The notes under the pieces are model-generated. The model did not search any database and was not told the origin of the DNA. It saw nothing but the letters and a program-made list of their open reading frames with translations. This document shows, one piece after another, positions 46,934 to 57,037 of a stretch of DNA of 64,000 nucleotides (its first letter is position 1; each line of letters opens with the position of its first letter). The stretch is from NCBI GenBank assembly GCA_943788055.1, contig CALSOU010000008.1, positions 124,001-188,000 on the forward strand. The letters are read 5' to 3'. The position numbers and the translations under genes were made by a program. This DNA comes from an uncultured Saprospiraceae bacterium. GTDB lineage: Bacteria > Bacteroidota > Bacteroidia > Chitinophagales > Saprospiraceae.

Positions 46934-47617
46934 TTAGTGAGCTGGTTCCTGCAATAAATCCATAAACTCCATTGTAGTAGCTTCCATTTTGAAAACAACT
47001 TTTTCGACTGATGCCACTAGGAGGTTATATCCAGCAAAAGCTAGAATACCAATAAAAAGACCAACAGCAGTTGTGATTAATGCTACATAAATACCACCTG
47101 CCAAGACATCAGGAGTTACATTCTGCTCTGTAGCCATTTTTCTAAAGGCTAGAATCATTCCCGTTACAGTTCCGAAAAATCCAATCATCGGCGCAGCACC
47201 CGCTATAGAAGCCAGCGAGGATAAATTCTTCTCGAGCTTAAATAACTCAAGATTTCCTACATTCTCAATGGCTTTATCGATATCCTTCAAAGGCTTACCA
47301 ATACGTGCCAAACCCTTTTCAATCATTCGTGCCACTGGGGTATCTGTCGTTTTACATAGTGCCTTAGCACCTTCTACATTACCTGCCGCTACAGAAGACC
47401 TAATATTATTGATAAAGTTGGTATCAATCTTACCTGCTCTTTTGATCGTAAACCATCTTTCAAAGAATATGTAAAACCCAAGAACGGATAAAACCAATAA
47501 GATGGCAACGATAATAACACCTAAGGTCCCACCCTTCAAGATGAGACTAAGGAAATTTTCATACTGTACTTCAGGCTCACCTGCCGCTTGAAATAAGAAA
47601 AACATCTTTCCGAGCAT
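46934..47617 (-). CDS. exbB: ExbB/TolQ-family proton channel protein
   Basis: The 227-residue product has three membrane helices (about 33-52, 138-160 and 172-195), with the family segments FERWFTIKRAG, LASIAGAAPMIGFFGTVTGMI and GIYVALITTAVGLFIGI. It is the first gene of the exbB-exbD-exbD-tonB-like operon, powering TonB-dependent transport. Confidence 0.94.
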   Translation of the reverse strand: MLGKMFFLFQAAGEPEVQYENFLSLILKGGTLGVIIVAILLVLSVLGFYIFFERWFTIKRAGKIDTNFINNIRSSVAAGNVEGAKALCKTTDTPVARMIEKGLARIGKPLKDIDKAIENVGNLELFKLEKNLSSLASIAGAAPMIGFFGTVTGMILAFRKMATEQNVTPDVLAGGIYVALITTAVGLFIGILAFAGYNLLVASVEKVVFKMEATTMEFMDLLQEPAH

Positions 47618-47935
47618 TGTTTTGTTTTTTAACTTCTAAAAATTTTGATTAAAACGACTTGTCCTATTTTTTTGGTATCAATGTTCAAATTATTTGTTTG
47701 AAATCTCTAGTCGAATGCTTCAAACAGTTAATAGACTCGCCAACTACAAAGATAAAAAGATTTCTCTACATATTAAGATTTTTGATAATAAGTTATATCT
47801 TCTGCATCAGAACAAATATTCAGGAATGACTATTTGACATAATAGTTGCAGCAATATTTTTCGAGTAGATATTTCGTTAGTTAACTAGCTTTATTGTCAC
47901 ATTTGTGGTTGAAAAGGGGTCATAGAAGGAGAAAT

Positions 47936-49702
47936 ATGAGAAACGTTAAATTCATAATTATTGTATTGTCGCTTGCATGCATTGCCGCGCTTTTACCTAC
48001 TATCACACTGGCAAACGAACATGATTCTCAGTTGAATCTAGACTCTTACTCGATGCTTTTTGATTTAGATTTGAATACGAAAGCACTTGTTTATGAAGAC
48101 AGTATTGTTCTCAATGGTGATCCTTGTTCGGCTGCGTTCTATCTAGAAGTACAAAACCAAGATAGTCTGTCATACCAATGGTACTACAATGGCGACCTTA
48201 TCATGGGAGAAACGCAGTACCAACTTCTATTAAATGGTCAAAGCTCTTTTATCGATGGTCTTTATCAAGTGGTAGTCACAGGGTCTACTGGGGTAAGTTT
48301 CACATTCGATTATTTCCTTGAAGTTCCTGTTATCTATAGTTCAGACACGTTTTCTATCTGCCCAGGCGATTCGATTTTCGTGGGCATTAAATTTTGGGAT
48401 GAGCCAGGTAGCTATACGATTAAATATCTAGACACAATTGATCCTTGTCAAATTCAGTTAGAATTTTTCATTGAACTACATGAGAGCTTCGAATTTGTAA
48501 CAAGTGAAGCAATCTGCGCAGGTGAAAGTTTTGATTTCCAAGGCCAAACCTATGATGAAACTGGATTCTACGAACAACCCTACTTGACACAGGATGGCTG
48601 TGATAGTAACTACATCTTACAACTATTTGTCTACCCAGATTTCAATGATTCCTTGTACATCACCATTTGCGAAGGGAATACATACGAATTCAATGGTTCG
48701 GAATACGATTCAGATGGAACATATACCTCCTATTTCACCGATATATCGGGTTGTCCAGGCAGTACTACCCTGTTTCTTAGCGTCGCTTCCATAATTATAG
48801 GCGATACACTAAATGTCACAATTGAGGAAGGTCAGAGTTATACTTTTGGGAACGAAGAATATACAATGGAAGGTATATATTCAGATACGTTGGTTTCATC
48901 ACAAGGTTGTGATAGCGTGTCGATCCTCAAACTTTTCACCCAGTTTCCTTGTGGAAGTCTTTTGCCTACTGTTGAGACGGGTTTCGGTTGCGAAAGTAAC
49001 AGTGGCTTCATACTGATTGACCTAGACCTTGATGAGGAGATCACATTCTCAATTGATGGCGGAGTCACCTCCCAAGAAAACGGCTATTTTGAAGACCTTA
49101 CAGCAGGTGACTTTCTACTCATTATCATCACTGAACAATGTGCCATAAACATGGGAACGTTTACGCTTGAAAGCCCCCCTATCCTCACCGGCAATCTAAG
49201 TTCTTCGAATATAAGCCTAGGCGATAGCTTGTCCCTTTCTCCTACTGATCTAAATTTCACCGTTGAAAGCTATTTATGGAGTGGAGGCTCCTCTATTAAT
49301 TGTGATACCTGCTCATCTATCACAGTCGCTCCTGCAGTAACAACGGAGTACAGTGTGATCTTAACCGATGAAAATGGATGTGAAATCATCTTAAATACTA
49401 CGATTTTTGTAGAAAATGAGCAAAGTATCTACGTACCAAATATTTTCTCTCCCAATAATGATGGTGTAAATGATGAATTCCGATTATTTGCTAAATCTGA
49501 TGATACGCGAACCGTTGAGAAAATGGCCATCTACGATCGATGGGGGAATGAACTTTTTCAAGCTACTGAGTTTAGTATACAAGAAAATGTCTCATGGGAT
49601 GGAAAAATTCGTGGACAAGCAGCAGGAACTGGTGTATACAGCTACATATTCCTTTTGTCTGACGAGCAGATTCTTTCCGGAACAATAACAATTATTCGTT
49701 AA
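47936..49702 (+). CDS. Large secreted protein with beta repeats and T9SS type B sorting domain
   Basis: Starting at ATG 47936, just after an AGGAG-like sequence, the protein has 588 residues. A signal peptide (1-27, ending LANE) is followed by an Ig-like region (about 60-130) and at least four short repeats of the form ICxG...F.G..Y...G.Y......GCDS...L.L.V, at about 138-183, 192-233, 243-283 and 294-335. The end (about 505-588, YVPNIFSPNNDGVNDEFRLF) is a gliding-motility-associated type B sorting domain, so the protein should be exported by T9SS and either secreted or attached to the surface. It may act as an adhesin; a specific role is unknown. Confidence 0.87.
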   Translation: MRNVKFIIIVLSLACIAALLPTITLANEHDSQLNLDSYSMLFDLDLNTKALVYEDSIVLNGDPCSAAFYLEVQNQDSLSYQWYYNGDLIMGETQYQLLLNGQSSFIDGLYQVVVTGSTGVSFTFDYFLEVPVIYSSDTFSICPGDSIFVGIKFWDEPGSYTIKYLDTIDPCQIQLEFFIELHESFEFVTSEAICAGESFDFQGQTYDETGFYEQPYLTQDGCDSNYILQLFVYPDFNDSLYITICEGNTYEFNGSEYDSDGTYTSYFTDISGCPGSTTLFLSVASIIIGDTLNVTIEEGQSYTFGNEEYTMEGIYSDTLVSSQGCDSVSILKLFTQFPCGSLLPTVETGFGCESNSGFILIDLDLDEEITFSIDGGVTSQENGYFEDLTAGDFLLIIITEQCAINMGTFTLESPPILTGNLSSSNISLGDSLSLSPTDLNFTVESYLWSGGSSINCDTCSSITVAPAVTTEYSVILTDENGCEIILNTTIFVENEQSIYVPNIFSPNNDGVNDEFRLFAKSDDTRTVEKMAIYDRWGNELFQATEFSIQENVSWDGKIRGQAAGTGVYSYIFLLSDEQILSGTITIIR

Positions 49703-49718
49703 TCAACCATTCAAAATC

Positions 49719-50099
49719 ATGAAAGTACTCGTATTTGGCGCTTCCGTTAAGGCAATAAGATATAGTAATATTGCTATGAAAATGCTTGCGGAATATGACC
49801 ACGAAATTGTTGCTATTGGAGGTCGAAAAGGAGAAGTTGAAGGTATTGATATTATGACGGGACATCCTGAACTAGAGCATGTAGATACAATTACCTTATA
49901 CGTAGGGCCTGCACGGCAGCAAGAACATTATGATTACTTGATCGGGCTTTCGCCCAAAAGAATCATCTTCAATCCAGGAACTGAAAACTTGGAATTTGAA
50001 AGAATGTGTACAGAAGCTGGGATCTATGCACAGAGTGCCTGTACTCTAGTCCTACTTAGGACAGGGCAGTTCAACATGAAAAAAAATAATACCTTGTAA
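49719..50099 (+). CDS. CoA-binding domain protein (YccU-like)
   Basis: The 126-residue Rossmann-fold protein starts MKVLVFGASVKAIRYSNIAMKML; later features are VAIGGRKGEVEGIDI, ITLYVGPARQQEHYDYLI and RIIFNPGTENLEFERMC, as in the small CoA-binding family. In other bacteria these proteins bind CoA but have no assigned reaction. It starts 16 bases after the T9SS protein gene. Confidence 0.82.
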   Translation: MKVLVFGASVKAIRYSNIAMKMLAEYDHEIVAIGGRKGEVEGIDIMTGHPELEHVDTITLYVGPARQQEHYDYLIGLSPKRIIFNPGTENLEFERMCTEAGIYAQSACTLVLLRTGQFNMKKNNTL

Positions 50100-50104
50100 A
50101 TACA

Positions 50105-50662
50105 TCATATCTTGATGATCTTCCTCATCGAAGGGATTTCATCAACTTTCACAAAGTACATTCCAGGCTGCAAGTGCATCACATCAACTTCTATTTCAGG
50201 CTCTAATGCTTCCTTGTAAAGTACGCATCTTCCCAGCTGATCAAAGATCTTTACTTGATGCTTCCATGGCTGCAGCTTATCAATAGTCAGAAAATCAGAT
50301 AAAGGATTCGTATATATGCGAAAAGTCTCTGCATAAGGATCTACCTCTTCTGTAAAAGTGACCATTTCAGGAAGTACAATCGTGGAATCACAACCAGTAA
50401 TATAGCGATACTGAGGAATATTCGGCAAATGATGAGGCAAATTGGTAGGTAATTCTAGCCGTTCTGGAGAAAACTCACATGCTTGACCTACTTGATTTGG
50501 TGCATCAATCGTATGCAGATAATAAGTGGTGGATCCATGGGAAATCAATTTGCAGCAGTTCCAGTAATTGATGAGACATGTGCTATGCATAGTCGAAGCA
50601 CAGCCTTCATTATTGTGACACTTTCTATCAAGAAAAAGTAACGAAAAAGACACTGTGATCAT
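50105..50662 (-). pseudogene. 3' fragment of a T9SS-exported surface protein gene
   Basis: The frame encodes 185 residues but has no signal peptide. It opens in the middle of a region rich in Cys and Tyr (NYWNCCKLISHGSTTYYLH), then DAPNQVGQACEFSPERLELP and LPNIPQYRY, a signature seen in the middle of long Bacteroidota surface proteins of this sort. It ends with a complete type A T9SS sorting domain (about 112-185, FRIYTNPLSDFLTIDKLQPW to MRKIIKI). The missing front part and the gene-free stretch upstream suggest a 5'-deleted gene. Confidence 0.7.
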
Positions 50663-50690
50663 TCAAGAATCGAGTTCATGGAAAAGCATC

Positions 50691-50706
50691 CTACCCACAC
50701 GGGTAG
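50691..50706. repeat. Small perfect hairpin
   Basis: CTACCC-ACAC-GGGTAG, a 6-bp GC-rich stem with a 4-base loop, upstream of the surface-protein fragment and before a small frame on the other strand. No T-run follows on either strand, so a terminator role is doubtful. Confidence 0.35.
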
Positions 50707-50740
50707 TAAACTTTGATATGAAAAATTAGACTTTTGCACA

Positions 50741-50842
50741 ATGGATATGCCTTCCCAGCAAACAAACATTGACGCTTTTTTAGAAGCACTCAAGTCCGAA
50801 TACTTATTGCAAGAATATCAACAAATCAATGATAAAATCTAA
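50741..50842 (+). CDS. Possible small protein or gene remnant
   Basis: A 33-residue frame begins MDMPSQQTNIDAFLEALKSE and continues LLQEYQQINDKI before a TAA; after it the same frame stays open for 17 more codons (AHFHKASDKDLKDKEH). The composition is helix-forming and protein-like. It may be a small broken gene. There is no supporting family or promoter evidence. Confidence 0.25.
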   Translation: MDMPSQQTNIDAFLEALKSEYLLQEYQQINDKI

Positions 50843-50914
50843 GCTCATTTTCATAAAGCATCCGATAAGGATTTAAAAGACAAAGAGCATTAATTCAATC
50901 CAAACCAGCTTGTC

Positions 50915-52804
50915 CTACTCTAGCAAAATCCGAAATGGCAAAACAGGGAGACCATAACTTCCGAATAATGACAAACGTCCAGGGTTATTAGACCATGCAT
51001 AATACAAAGCGGTACTGCCTTCTGGAATATTCACAACCAGCTGATTATTCCTTAATATTCCATTAACTGACGTAAAGGTGCCATCAATAGTTTCCGTATA
51101 CAATGCATTAATTCCCTTTGTCTTCGAACGTAAACGCAAACCATAGTTGTCAAAGTTGACAGTAAGCGTGGAATCCCTCATCTCATAGGAAGATATGCTC
51201 GGGTTTTTGTACGGTCTAGGTTTATTGTAGGCTATACTTAGTGCTACATTTGCTAATCGTTTGCCTACATCTTTCTTATTTCTAGGATGGATGTCGTCTG
51301 CTTCACCAATATCGATTGCTGTTGCCATTGCGGTAAGTGGCAAGTCAAGCACACTTGCTTGCTCATCGCGTAAAATAGCCCAGCTAGAACTTTCAGGACC
51401 GGTTACTTTTTCAAAATTGGCAAGTTGAACAAATAAGAAAGGAAATTCTTGATTCCACTGTCTTCGGTAGTCCAGTATCATAGCCCTAAATAACCCACCG
51501 TATTGCTCAGGATTACTATAAGTATTGGTTTCTCCTTGGTACCAAATCATACCTTTCATGCTAAGCTTAAATAAAGGAAGCATCATTGATTGGTAACGGA
51601 TCGAAGGGAAACTATTTAGCCCCAAATTCATTGGTCTAGGAGGGTACTTTTCAGTCCCTATTTTCATTTTCCACGCACCTGCTAAATTGACTTTCTCTTC
51701 TCCACATTCTAAGTACATTAGTTCAGGAGAACTTGAAAATCCACCTCCGCCTCCATTATCTCTGATACGCACTACTATGGTGTTATTCTCTTCTAATAGT
51801 GAACTTGAGAATCTGTAAAGTCGATTTTTATCGTAGGCATTTTGCATGCTCCCTACCTTTGTCCCATTGACATAGGTTTCGTCAGAATCATCGATTTGTC
51901 CTAGATTCAATTGGCAAGTCGAAGATGATGTAGTCGGAAATTGGAATTGACGGGCGTAATATACAACTCCATCTAGATCAGAAAATCCGTTATCTTCCCA
52001 TTGTCCTGGTAACTGAGCTCCCATCCAATCGGAAAAGTCACTTTTTTTGGACCACTGACCTTCGATTCCCATATCAGCAGCATCCATATCCTTATACCAC
52101 TGTTTGACTAGATTTCTCTCTTGCTCAAAATCAATTTCTATACTTGTAAAGCACTCTGCTGCTTCTGCTATTTCGGGAAAGTCAGTAAAGCCTTTTGGAG
52201 ACATCCAACCTTCTATGGTCGTTCCACCCCATGAGTGGTCGATGATACCTATCGGAACATCAATTTCACTGGAAATCTCTTTTGAGAAAAAATATGCTAC
52301 CCCGCTTACGCTTGCAAGGTTGCTAGAATCTACAACAATCCACTCACCTGAAGTAATATCCCACTGAGGTTTATTATGAAGTACACGCGGTGTTTTAAAA
52401 TAGTGGATTCGTGGGATATTGGAGGCTTTCTCTTCTTTAAATCCTTCAGAAGAAGCCATCTTCCATTCCATATTGGATTGACCACCGGCCAACCAAACAT
52501 CTCCCACATAAATATCTTGATACACGCGATCATTCATTCTCAGTATATAAGGGCCTCCTGACTCAGGCGCTTTAAACTTAATTGACCATTCTCCTTTTGA
52601 ATTTACTTTAGTAGACTTTGACTCCTTCTGAAAAGAAACGGTGACAATCTCATCAGAAGGTCCACTTCCCCATATTGTAATAGGTCTATCTTGCTGAATC
52701 AATGCATGATCTGTAAATAAGGGCGAGATCTGTACTTGTGACAGACAGAAAGCAGCTGTATGAATCCATAAAACCACAACTAAAGTAAATCTAGTAAACC
52801 TCAT
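50915..52804 (-). CDS. Sialate O-acetylesterase family protein
   Basis: Predicted periplasmic SGNH-type esterase that removes O-acetyl groups from sialic acids or other glycans. The 629 residues have a signal peptide (1-23, ending FCLSQ), block I with the nucleophile serine in DVWLAGGQSNMEWKM, IGIIDHSWGGTTIEGWM, GMIWYQGETNTYSN, and the Asp/His pair in GEADDIHPRNKKD. A jelly-roll insertion (GQWEDNGFSDLDGVVYYARQ) occupies the middle, as in related enzymes. No other sialic acid genes are adjacent, so the natural substrate may differ. Confidence 0.9.
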   Translation of the reverse strand: MRFTRFTLVVVLWIHTAAFCLSQVQISPLFTDHALIQQDRPITIWGSGPSDEIVTVSFQKESKSTKVNSKGEWSIKFKAPESGGPYILRMNDRVYQDIYVGDVWLAGGQSNMEWKMASSEGFKEEKASNIPRIHYFKTPRVLHNKPQWDITSGEWIVVDSSNLASVSGVAYFFSKEISSEIDVPIGIIDHSWGGTTIEGWMSPKGFTDFPEIAEAAECFTSIEIDFEQERNLVKQWYKDMDAADMGIEGQWSKKSDFSDWMGAQLPGQWEDNGFSDLDGVVYYARQFQFPTTSSSTCQLNLGQIDDSDETYVNGTKVGSMQNAYDKNRLYRFSSSLLEENNTIVVRIRDNGGGGGFSSSPELMYLECGEEKVNLAGAWKMKIGTEKYPPRPMNLGLNSFPSIRYQSMMLPLFKLSMKGMIWYQGETNTYSNPEQYGGLFRAMILDYRRQWNQEFPFLFVQLANFEKVTGPESSSWAILRDEQASVLDLPLTAMATAIDIGEADDIHPRNKKDVGKRLANVALSIAYNKPRPYKNPSISSYEMRDSTLTVNFDNYGLRLRSKTKGINALYTETIDGTFTSVNGILRNNQLVVNIPEGSTALYYAWSNNPGRLSLFGSYGLPVLPFRILLE

Positions 52805-52877
52805 AACTTTCGTTTTATCATCACATTACCCGATTTGAATAACATCGAAATAACTAATCCCTCAAAATCAAGGCATT

Positions 52878-55499
52878 CTATTTTGCTACTTCGGAACGAA
52901 TATGCTCTAAAGCTGCCTCTATTCCTGCCGGATTCTTACCACCGGCTGTCGCGTAGAATGCTTGTCCACCTCCACCACCTTGGATGTGTTTGGCTGCCGA
53001 TCTGATCATCGTACCTGCTTGATACGTTGAAGTGAGATCTTCACTTACTACTATCATCAATTGAGCTTTGCCATCTTTTTCAAATCCTAAACCAATAATC
53101 GAATTCTCTCTTTTATCCATAAGATTATAAGCCAATGTCTTAATGGCATTTGTGTCATGCAGAGCGAGTTTCCTTAGTAAGATATGCACATTCCCGACAG
53201 CCTCAAAATCGTTGGACAGAGCATCTTGTAAATTGGAAGCTTGAGCAAGCATCATTTCCTCAATCTGTTTCTTAAGGTTCTTGTTCTCTTCCTGCAAAGA
53301 GTAAACGTTTTTTGCCGTGTTTACTGGGTTCTTAAACAAACCTCGGATCTGATCCAATTCTTCTAGCTCTCGGTTTATAAAAGCTTCAGCTTCAACTGAA
53401 GTCACCGCTTCAATTCTACGCACTCCTGCCGCAACTGCAGATTCAGAAGTAATCTTGAAGAGTCCAATACTACCAGTTGCATCCACGTGACAACCTCCGC
53501 ACAATTCCACGGAATAGTCTTTATCAAAAGTAATCATGCGAACCTCATCACCATACTTCTCTCCAAAAAGCATCATCGCTCCTGACTCCTTTGCCTGTTC
53601 AATTGGTATATTTCGGTCTTCTTGCAACTTAATATTGTCCCTAATTCGTTCATTAACAATTACCCCGATCTGAGCAATCTCTTCATCGGTAACTTTAGAA
53701 AAATGTGAAAAGTCAAATCGGAGATAGTTCTCATTAACTAGTGAACCTTTTTGATTCACATGATCTCCCAAAACGCGCTTTAATGCGGCGTGAAGCAAGT
53801 GTGTAGCTGAATGATTATTCTCAGTTAAGATTCGCTTAGTTTTATAAACTTCTGCATTGATGATCGCATAAAGATCTTCAGGAAGCTTGCTGGCGAAGTG
53901 AATAATTAGATCGTTTTCCTTTTTGGTATTAACCACACGGATTTTCTCTTCACCGAAGTACAATACACCCGTGTCACCAACTTGACCTCCACCTTCAGCA
54001 TAGAATGGCGTCTTATCTAAAACTAATTGATATTGCGGCTTGTCTTTTACAGTCACAATACGATATCGTAATAGTCTTGATCCCTCTACTTTTAATTGAT
54101 CATATCCAACAAATTCCACATCATTTCCATTATGTACTGAAGTCCAATCGCCAGTAATCTTCTTACTGTCCTCACGTCCTCTAGCCCGTTGCGCTTCAAG
54201 TGCATTTTCGAAACCTAGTTCATCGATCTTCCAACCTTTTTCAGAAGCTATCAAACGCGTCAAGTCAATGGGAAATCCATAGGTATCGTAAAGCTCAAAT
54301 GCCGTTTTTCCATCCATCTCGCCATCTCCAACGTAAACGCTGTCAATTCTCTTAAGTCCTCCTGCTAAAGTTTTTAAGAACGATTTCTCCTCTTCCAACA
54401 CGACTTTCTCGACAAATTCACGCTGCGTATTGAGTTCAGGAAATACATCTTTGAACTCAGACGCGAGCAAAGGAATTAGTTTATGCATCAATGGCTCTTG
54501 CACATCTAGAAATGAATAATAGTAGCGGACTCCCCTTCTCAAAATCCGTCGAATTACATAACCAGCACCAGTATTTGAAGGTAGCTCACCATCAGCGATA
54601 GTAAATGCTACAGCTCTGCTATGATCAGCGATAACACGCATTGCGATATCACTTTTTGCATTCAGATCGTATGAACCACTATATTTTATGTCACTGAGTT
54701 GCTCTATTTTAGCTATGAATGGTGTAAAAACATCCGTATCATAATTTGATTTTTTTCCTTGCATCGCCATGCAAAGACGCTCAAATCCCATTCCTGTGTC
54801 AATATGCTTACTTGGTAGTTCTTGAAGAGATCCATTAGCCGTACGATTATACTGGATGAATACCAAATTCCAAATCTCGACCACTTCTGGATCATCTTGA
54901 TTAACTAAGGTGCGGCCAGATATCACTGCTCGATCGGCGTCAGAACGCAGATCAATGTGAATTTCAGAACAAGGACCACAAGGGCCCGTCTCCCCCATTT
55001 CCCAGAAATTATCTTTTTTGTCACAATATAGAATATGACTTTCGTCAAAATACTTAGCCCAGAAGTTCTTTGCTTCTTCATCAGCTTCTAACTTATCATC
55101 TTTATCACCTTCAAAAACGGTGATGTAGAGTCTATCCTTATCCAATTTGAAAACATCAACTAGAAGTTCATGCGCCCATTCGATGGCCTCCTCCTTAAAA
55201 TAGTCTCCAAACGACCAATTTCCGAGCATTTCAAACATCGTATGATGATATGAATCTATTCCAACTTCCTCCAGATCATTATGTTTTCCAGAGACTCGCA
55301 AGCACTTCTGAGTATCAGCGGCTCTCAAAAATTGAGGTTGCTTATTACCTAAAAAATAGTCCTTGAACTGATTCATTCCTGCATTGGTAAACATCAGAGT
55401 TGGATCGTTCTTCAATACAATTGGTGCTGAAGAAACTATTTTATGCTTTTTGGAGTCGAAAAATTCTAAAAACGTTTTTCTGATTTCGCTTGACTTCAT
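52878..55499 (-). CDS. alaS: Alanine-tRNA ligase
   Basis: The 873-residue class II synthetase has the aminoacylation core (SSAPIVLKNDPTLMFTNAGMNQF, HTMFEMLGNWSFGDYFK), the anticodon-independent recognition domain, the editing domain (NNHSATHLLHAAL and CGGCHVDATGS, which supply the zinc ligands) and the C-Ala domain (GGGGGQAFYATAGG). Length and motifs are complete. It is transcribed alone. Confidence 0.97.
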   Translation of the reverse strand: MKSSEIRKTFLEFFDSKKHKIVSSAPIVLKNDPTLMFTNAGMNQFKDYFLGNKQPQFLRAADTQKCLRVSGKHNDLEEVGIDSYHHTMFEMLGNWSFGDYFKEEAIEWAHELLVDVFKLDKDRLYITVFEGDKDDKLEADEEAKNFWAKYFDESHILYCDKKDNFWEMGETGPCGPCSEIHIDLRSDADRAVISGRTLVNQDDPEVVEIWNLVFIQYNRTANGSLQELPSKHIDTGMGFERLCMAMQGKKSNYDTDVFTPFIAKIEQLSDIKYSGSYDLNAKSDIAMRVIADHSRAVAFTIADGELPSNTGAGYVIRRILRRGVRYYYSFLDVQEPLMHKLIPLLASEFKDVFPELNTQREFVEKVVLEEEKSFLKTLAGGLKRIDSVYVGDGEMDGKTAFELYDTYGFPIDLTRLIASEKGWKIDELGFENALEAQRARGREDSKKITGDWTSVHNGNDVEFVGYDQLKVEGSRLLRYRIVTVKDKPQYQLVLDKTPFYAEGGGQVGDTGVLYFGEEKIRVVNTKKENDLIIHFASKLPEDLYAIINAEVYKTKRILTENNHSATHLLHAALKRVLGDHVNQKGSLVNENYLRFDFSHFSKVTDEEIAQIGVIVNERIRDNIKLQEDRNIPIEQAKESGAMMLFGEKYGDEVRMITFDKDYSVELCGGCHVDATGSIGLFKITSESAVAAGVRRIEAVTSVEAEAFINRELEELDQIRGLFKNPVNTAKNVYSLQEENKNLKKQIEEMMLAQASNLQDALSNDFEAVGNVHILLRKLALHDTNAIKTLAYNLMDKRENSIIGLGFEKDGKAQLMIVVSEDLTSTYQAGTMIRSAAKHIQGGGGGQAFYATAGGKNPAGIEAALEHIRSEVAK

Positions 55500-55644
55500 C
55501 GTCTTGATCGCTTGTATAAATTAATTGCTAATATATAATTATTTGAAAAGGCTAATTATCCATCATATTCAAATGCACGACTTCAATTAAAAGATTAAAT
55601 TACAATAACTTACACTTTAAGAATATAAATATTTGACTTTTTTA

Positions 55645-55652
55645 TATTTTTG
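55645..55652 (+). promoter_or_regulatory. Possible -7 box upstream of the M23 peptidase gene
   Basis: TATTTTTG fits TAnnTTTG within the 312-base, very AT-rich gap between alaS and the peptidase start. It would leave a leader of about 150 bases. Nothing else was identified in this gap. Confidence 0.3.
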
Positions 55653-55811
55653 ATGTAAAAATTTTGATTTCTCTTAAATCGCGTCTATTTTTGGTTTTCC
55701 AAATTAACAACCACCTTTTGAACAAATAGACCTCCTATTTACTGGAGAAAAGCCATTGCTTTTCAATCGTAAATGAAAAGCAAATGTACTAATTTGATCA
55801 AGATTGAATCG

Positions 55812-56795
55812 ATGAAAAAAGAAAAATACGTCTATAATCCGTTAACGCTCCGTTACGAGAAAGTAGAAGTAGCTATGAAAGCTCGTATACTTAAGGTATG
55901 CAGCTATATATGTGCAGTAGTGATGACCGGTTTTATTTTTTACTATGGTATGGATAAACTGATGGTTTCGCCTCAGGAAAAAGTACAACAAAATCTAATC
56001 AGTCAACTAAGCCTGCATATTGAAGAACAATCAAGTTACTTAGACCAACTTTCGGTAGATATTAACGAGTTGCAAGAAAAGGATGCCAATGTGCACCGTA
56101 TCATTTTTGGTATAGACCCTATAGACGAATCAGTTTGGGAAGGTGGAGTTGGAGGTCATAATACTTATGACTATTTGTCGAGTAATAAAAATGCTACAGA
56201 ACAACTAAGAGAATATCTAGCTAGGGCTGAAAAGCTTAAGCGAAAGGTTGATTTGCAGAAATCTTCTCTTGATACACTTCATAATTTAGCCTCTGAAAGA
56301 GAAAAAAGACTCGCTTCAATTCCAAGTATCAAACCAGTAAGAATTGATAAGTTAAAAAGAAAGCTCGGAGCATTATCTGGATATGGAATAAGAATTCACC
56401 CTGTACACAAAGTAAAGAAGCATCATGCAGGAATAGATTTTACAGCTCCTCGTAAAACTGTAATTATTGCAACGGGTAATGGTAAAGTCATTCGAGTAGA
56501 ACGACGAAAAAATGGTTACGGAAATAGTGTCTTAGTTGATCACGGATATGGCTATGTTACACTTTATGCACACATGTATTCTATTGATGTAAAAGTGGGT
56601 GAAGAGGTCGTAAAAGGTCAAGAAATAGGTAAGGTTGGTAGTACAGGTACATCAACGGCTCCACACCTGCACTATGAAGTTCGCTTGAATGGTAAAGCAA
56701 TCAATCCGATTGATTATTGCCTTGACGGATTGTCTCCTTCTGAATATCAAGAACTAGTTGACAAGGCTAGTATGAAAAATCAGTCTTTCGACTAA
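55812..56795 (+). CDS. Membrane-anchored M23-family murein endopeptidase
   Basis: From ATG 55812 the protein has 327 residues: a short cytoplasmic part (MKKEKYVYNPLTLRYEKVEV), one membrane helix (about 28-48), a coiled coil (about 60-180) and a LytM domain (about 195-300) with HHAGIDFTAPRKT and HLHYEVR, in which the His and Asp residues bind zinc. All four metal-ligand motifs appear intact, so it is probably an active peptidoglycan cross-link hydrolase. An upstream ATG at 55773 adds 13 residues without family support. Confidence 0.9.
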   Translation: MKKEKYVYNPLTLRYEKVEVAMKARILKVCSYICAVVMTGFIFYYGMDKLMVSPQEKVQQNLISQLSLHIEEQSSYLDQLSVDINELQEKDANVHRIIFGIDPIDESVWEGGVGGHNTYDYLSSNKNATEQLREYLARAEKLKRKVDLQKSSLDTLHNLASEREKRLASIPSIKPVRIDKLKRKLGALSGYGIRIHPVHKVKKHHAGIDFTAPRKTVIIATGNGKVIRVERRKNGYGNSVLVDHGYGYVTLYAHMYSIDVKVGEEVVKGQEIGKVGSTGTSTAPHLHYEVRLNGKAINPIDYCLDGLSPSEYQELVDKASMKNQSFD

Positions 56796-57037
56796 AAGCA
56801 TCAAATTTCATTTCAGGTTCAATATGCTTATTTACATTTCCTATCAATTTTAAGGAAATAAAGAGAGATACTTTATTATCGTTGCTTTTCCTTTTGTTCA
56901 TATTGCCAGATTAATAATCACAAGATTAGCTACACTAATAAGAGAGGAATTGTAATTCTGATATTCATTAAAGATCGAGGCAGTAAAAAGAGTAGAGTTC
57001 ATTTTGAATTTAGACAGATTTATTGTATGTTATCTGT

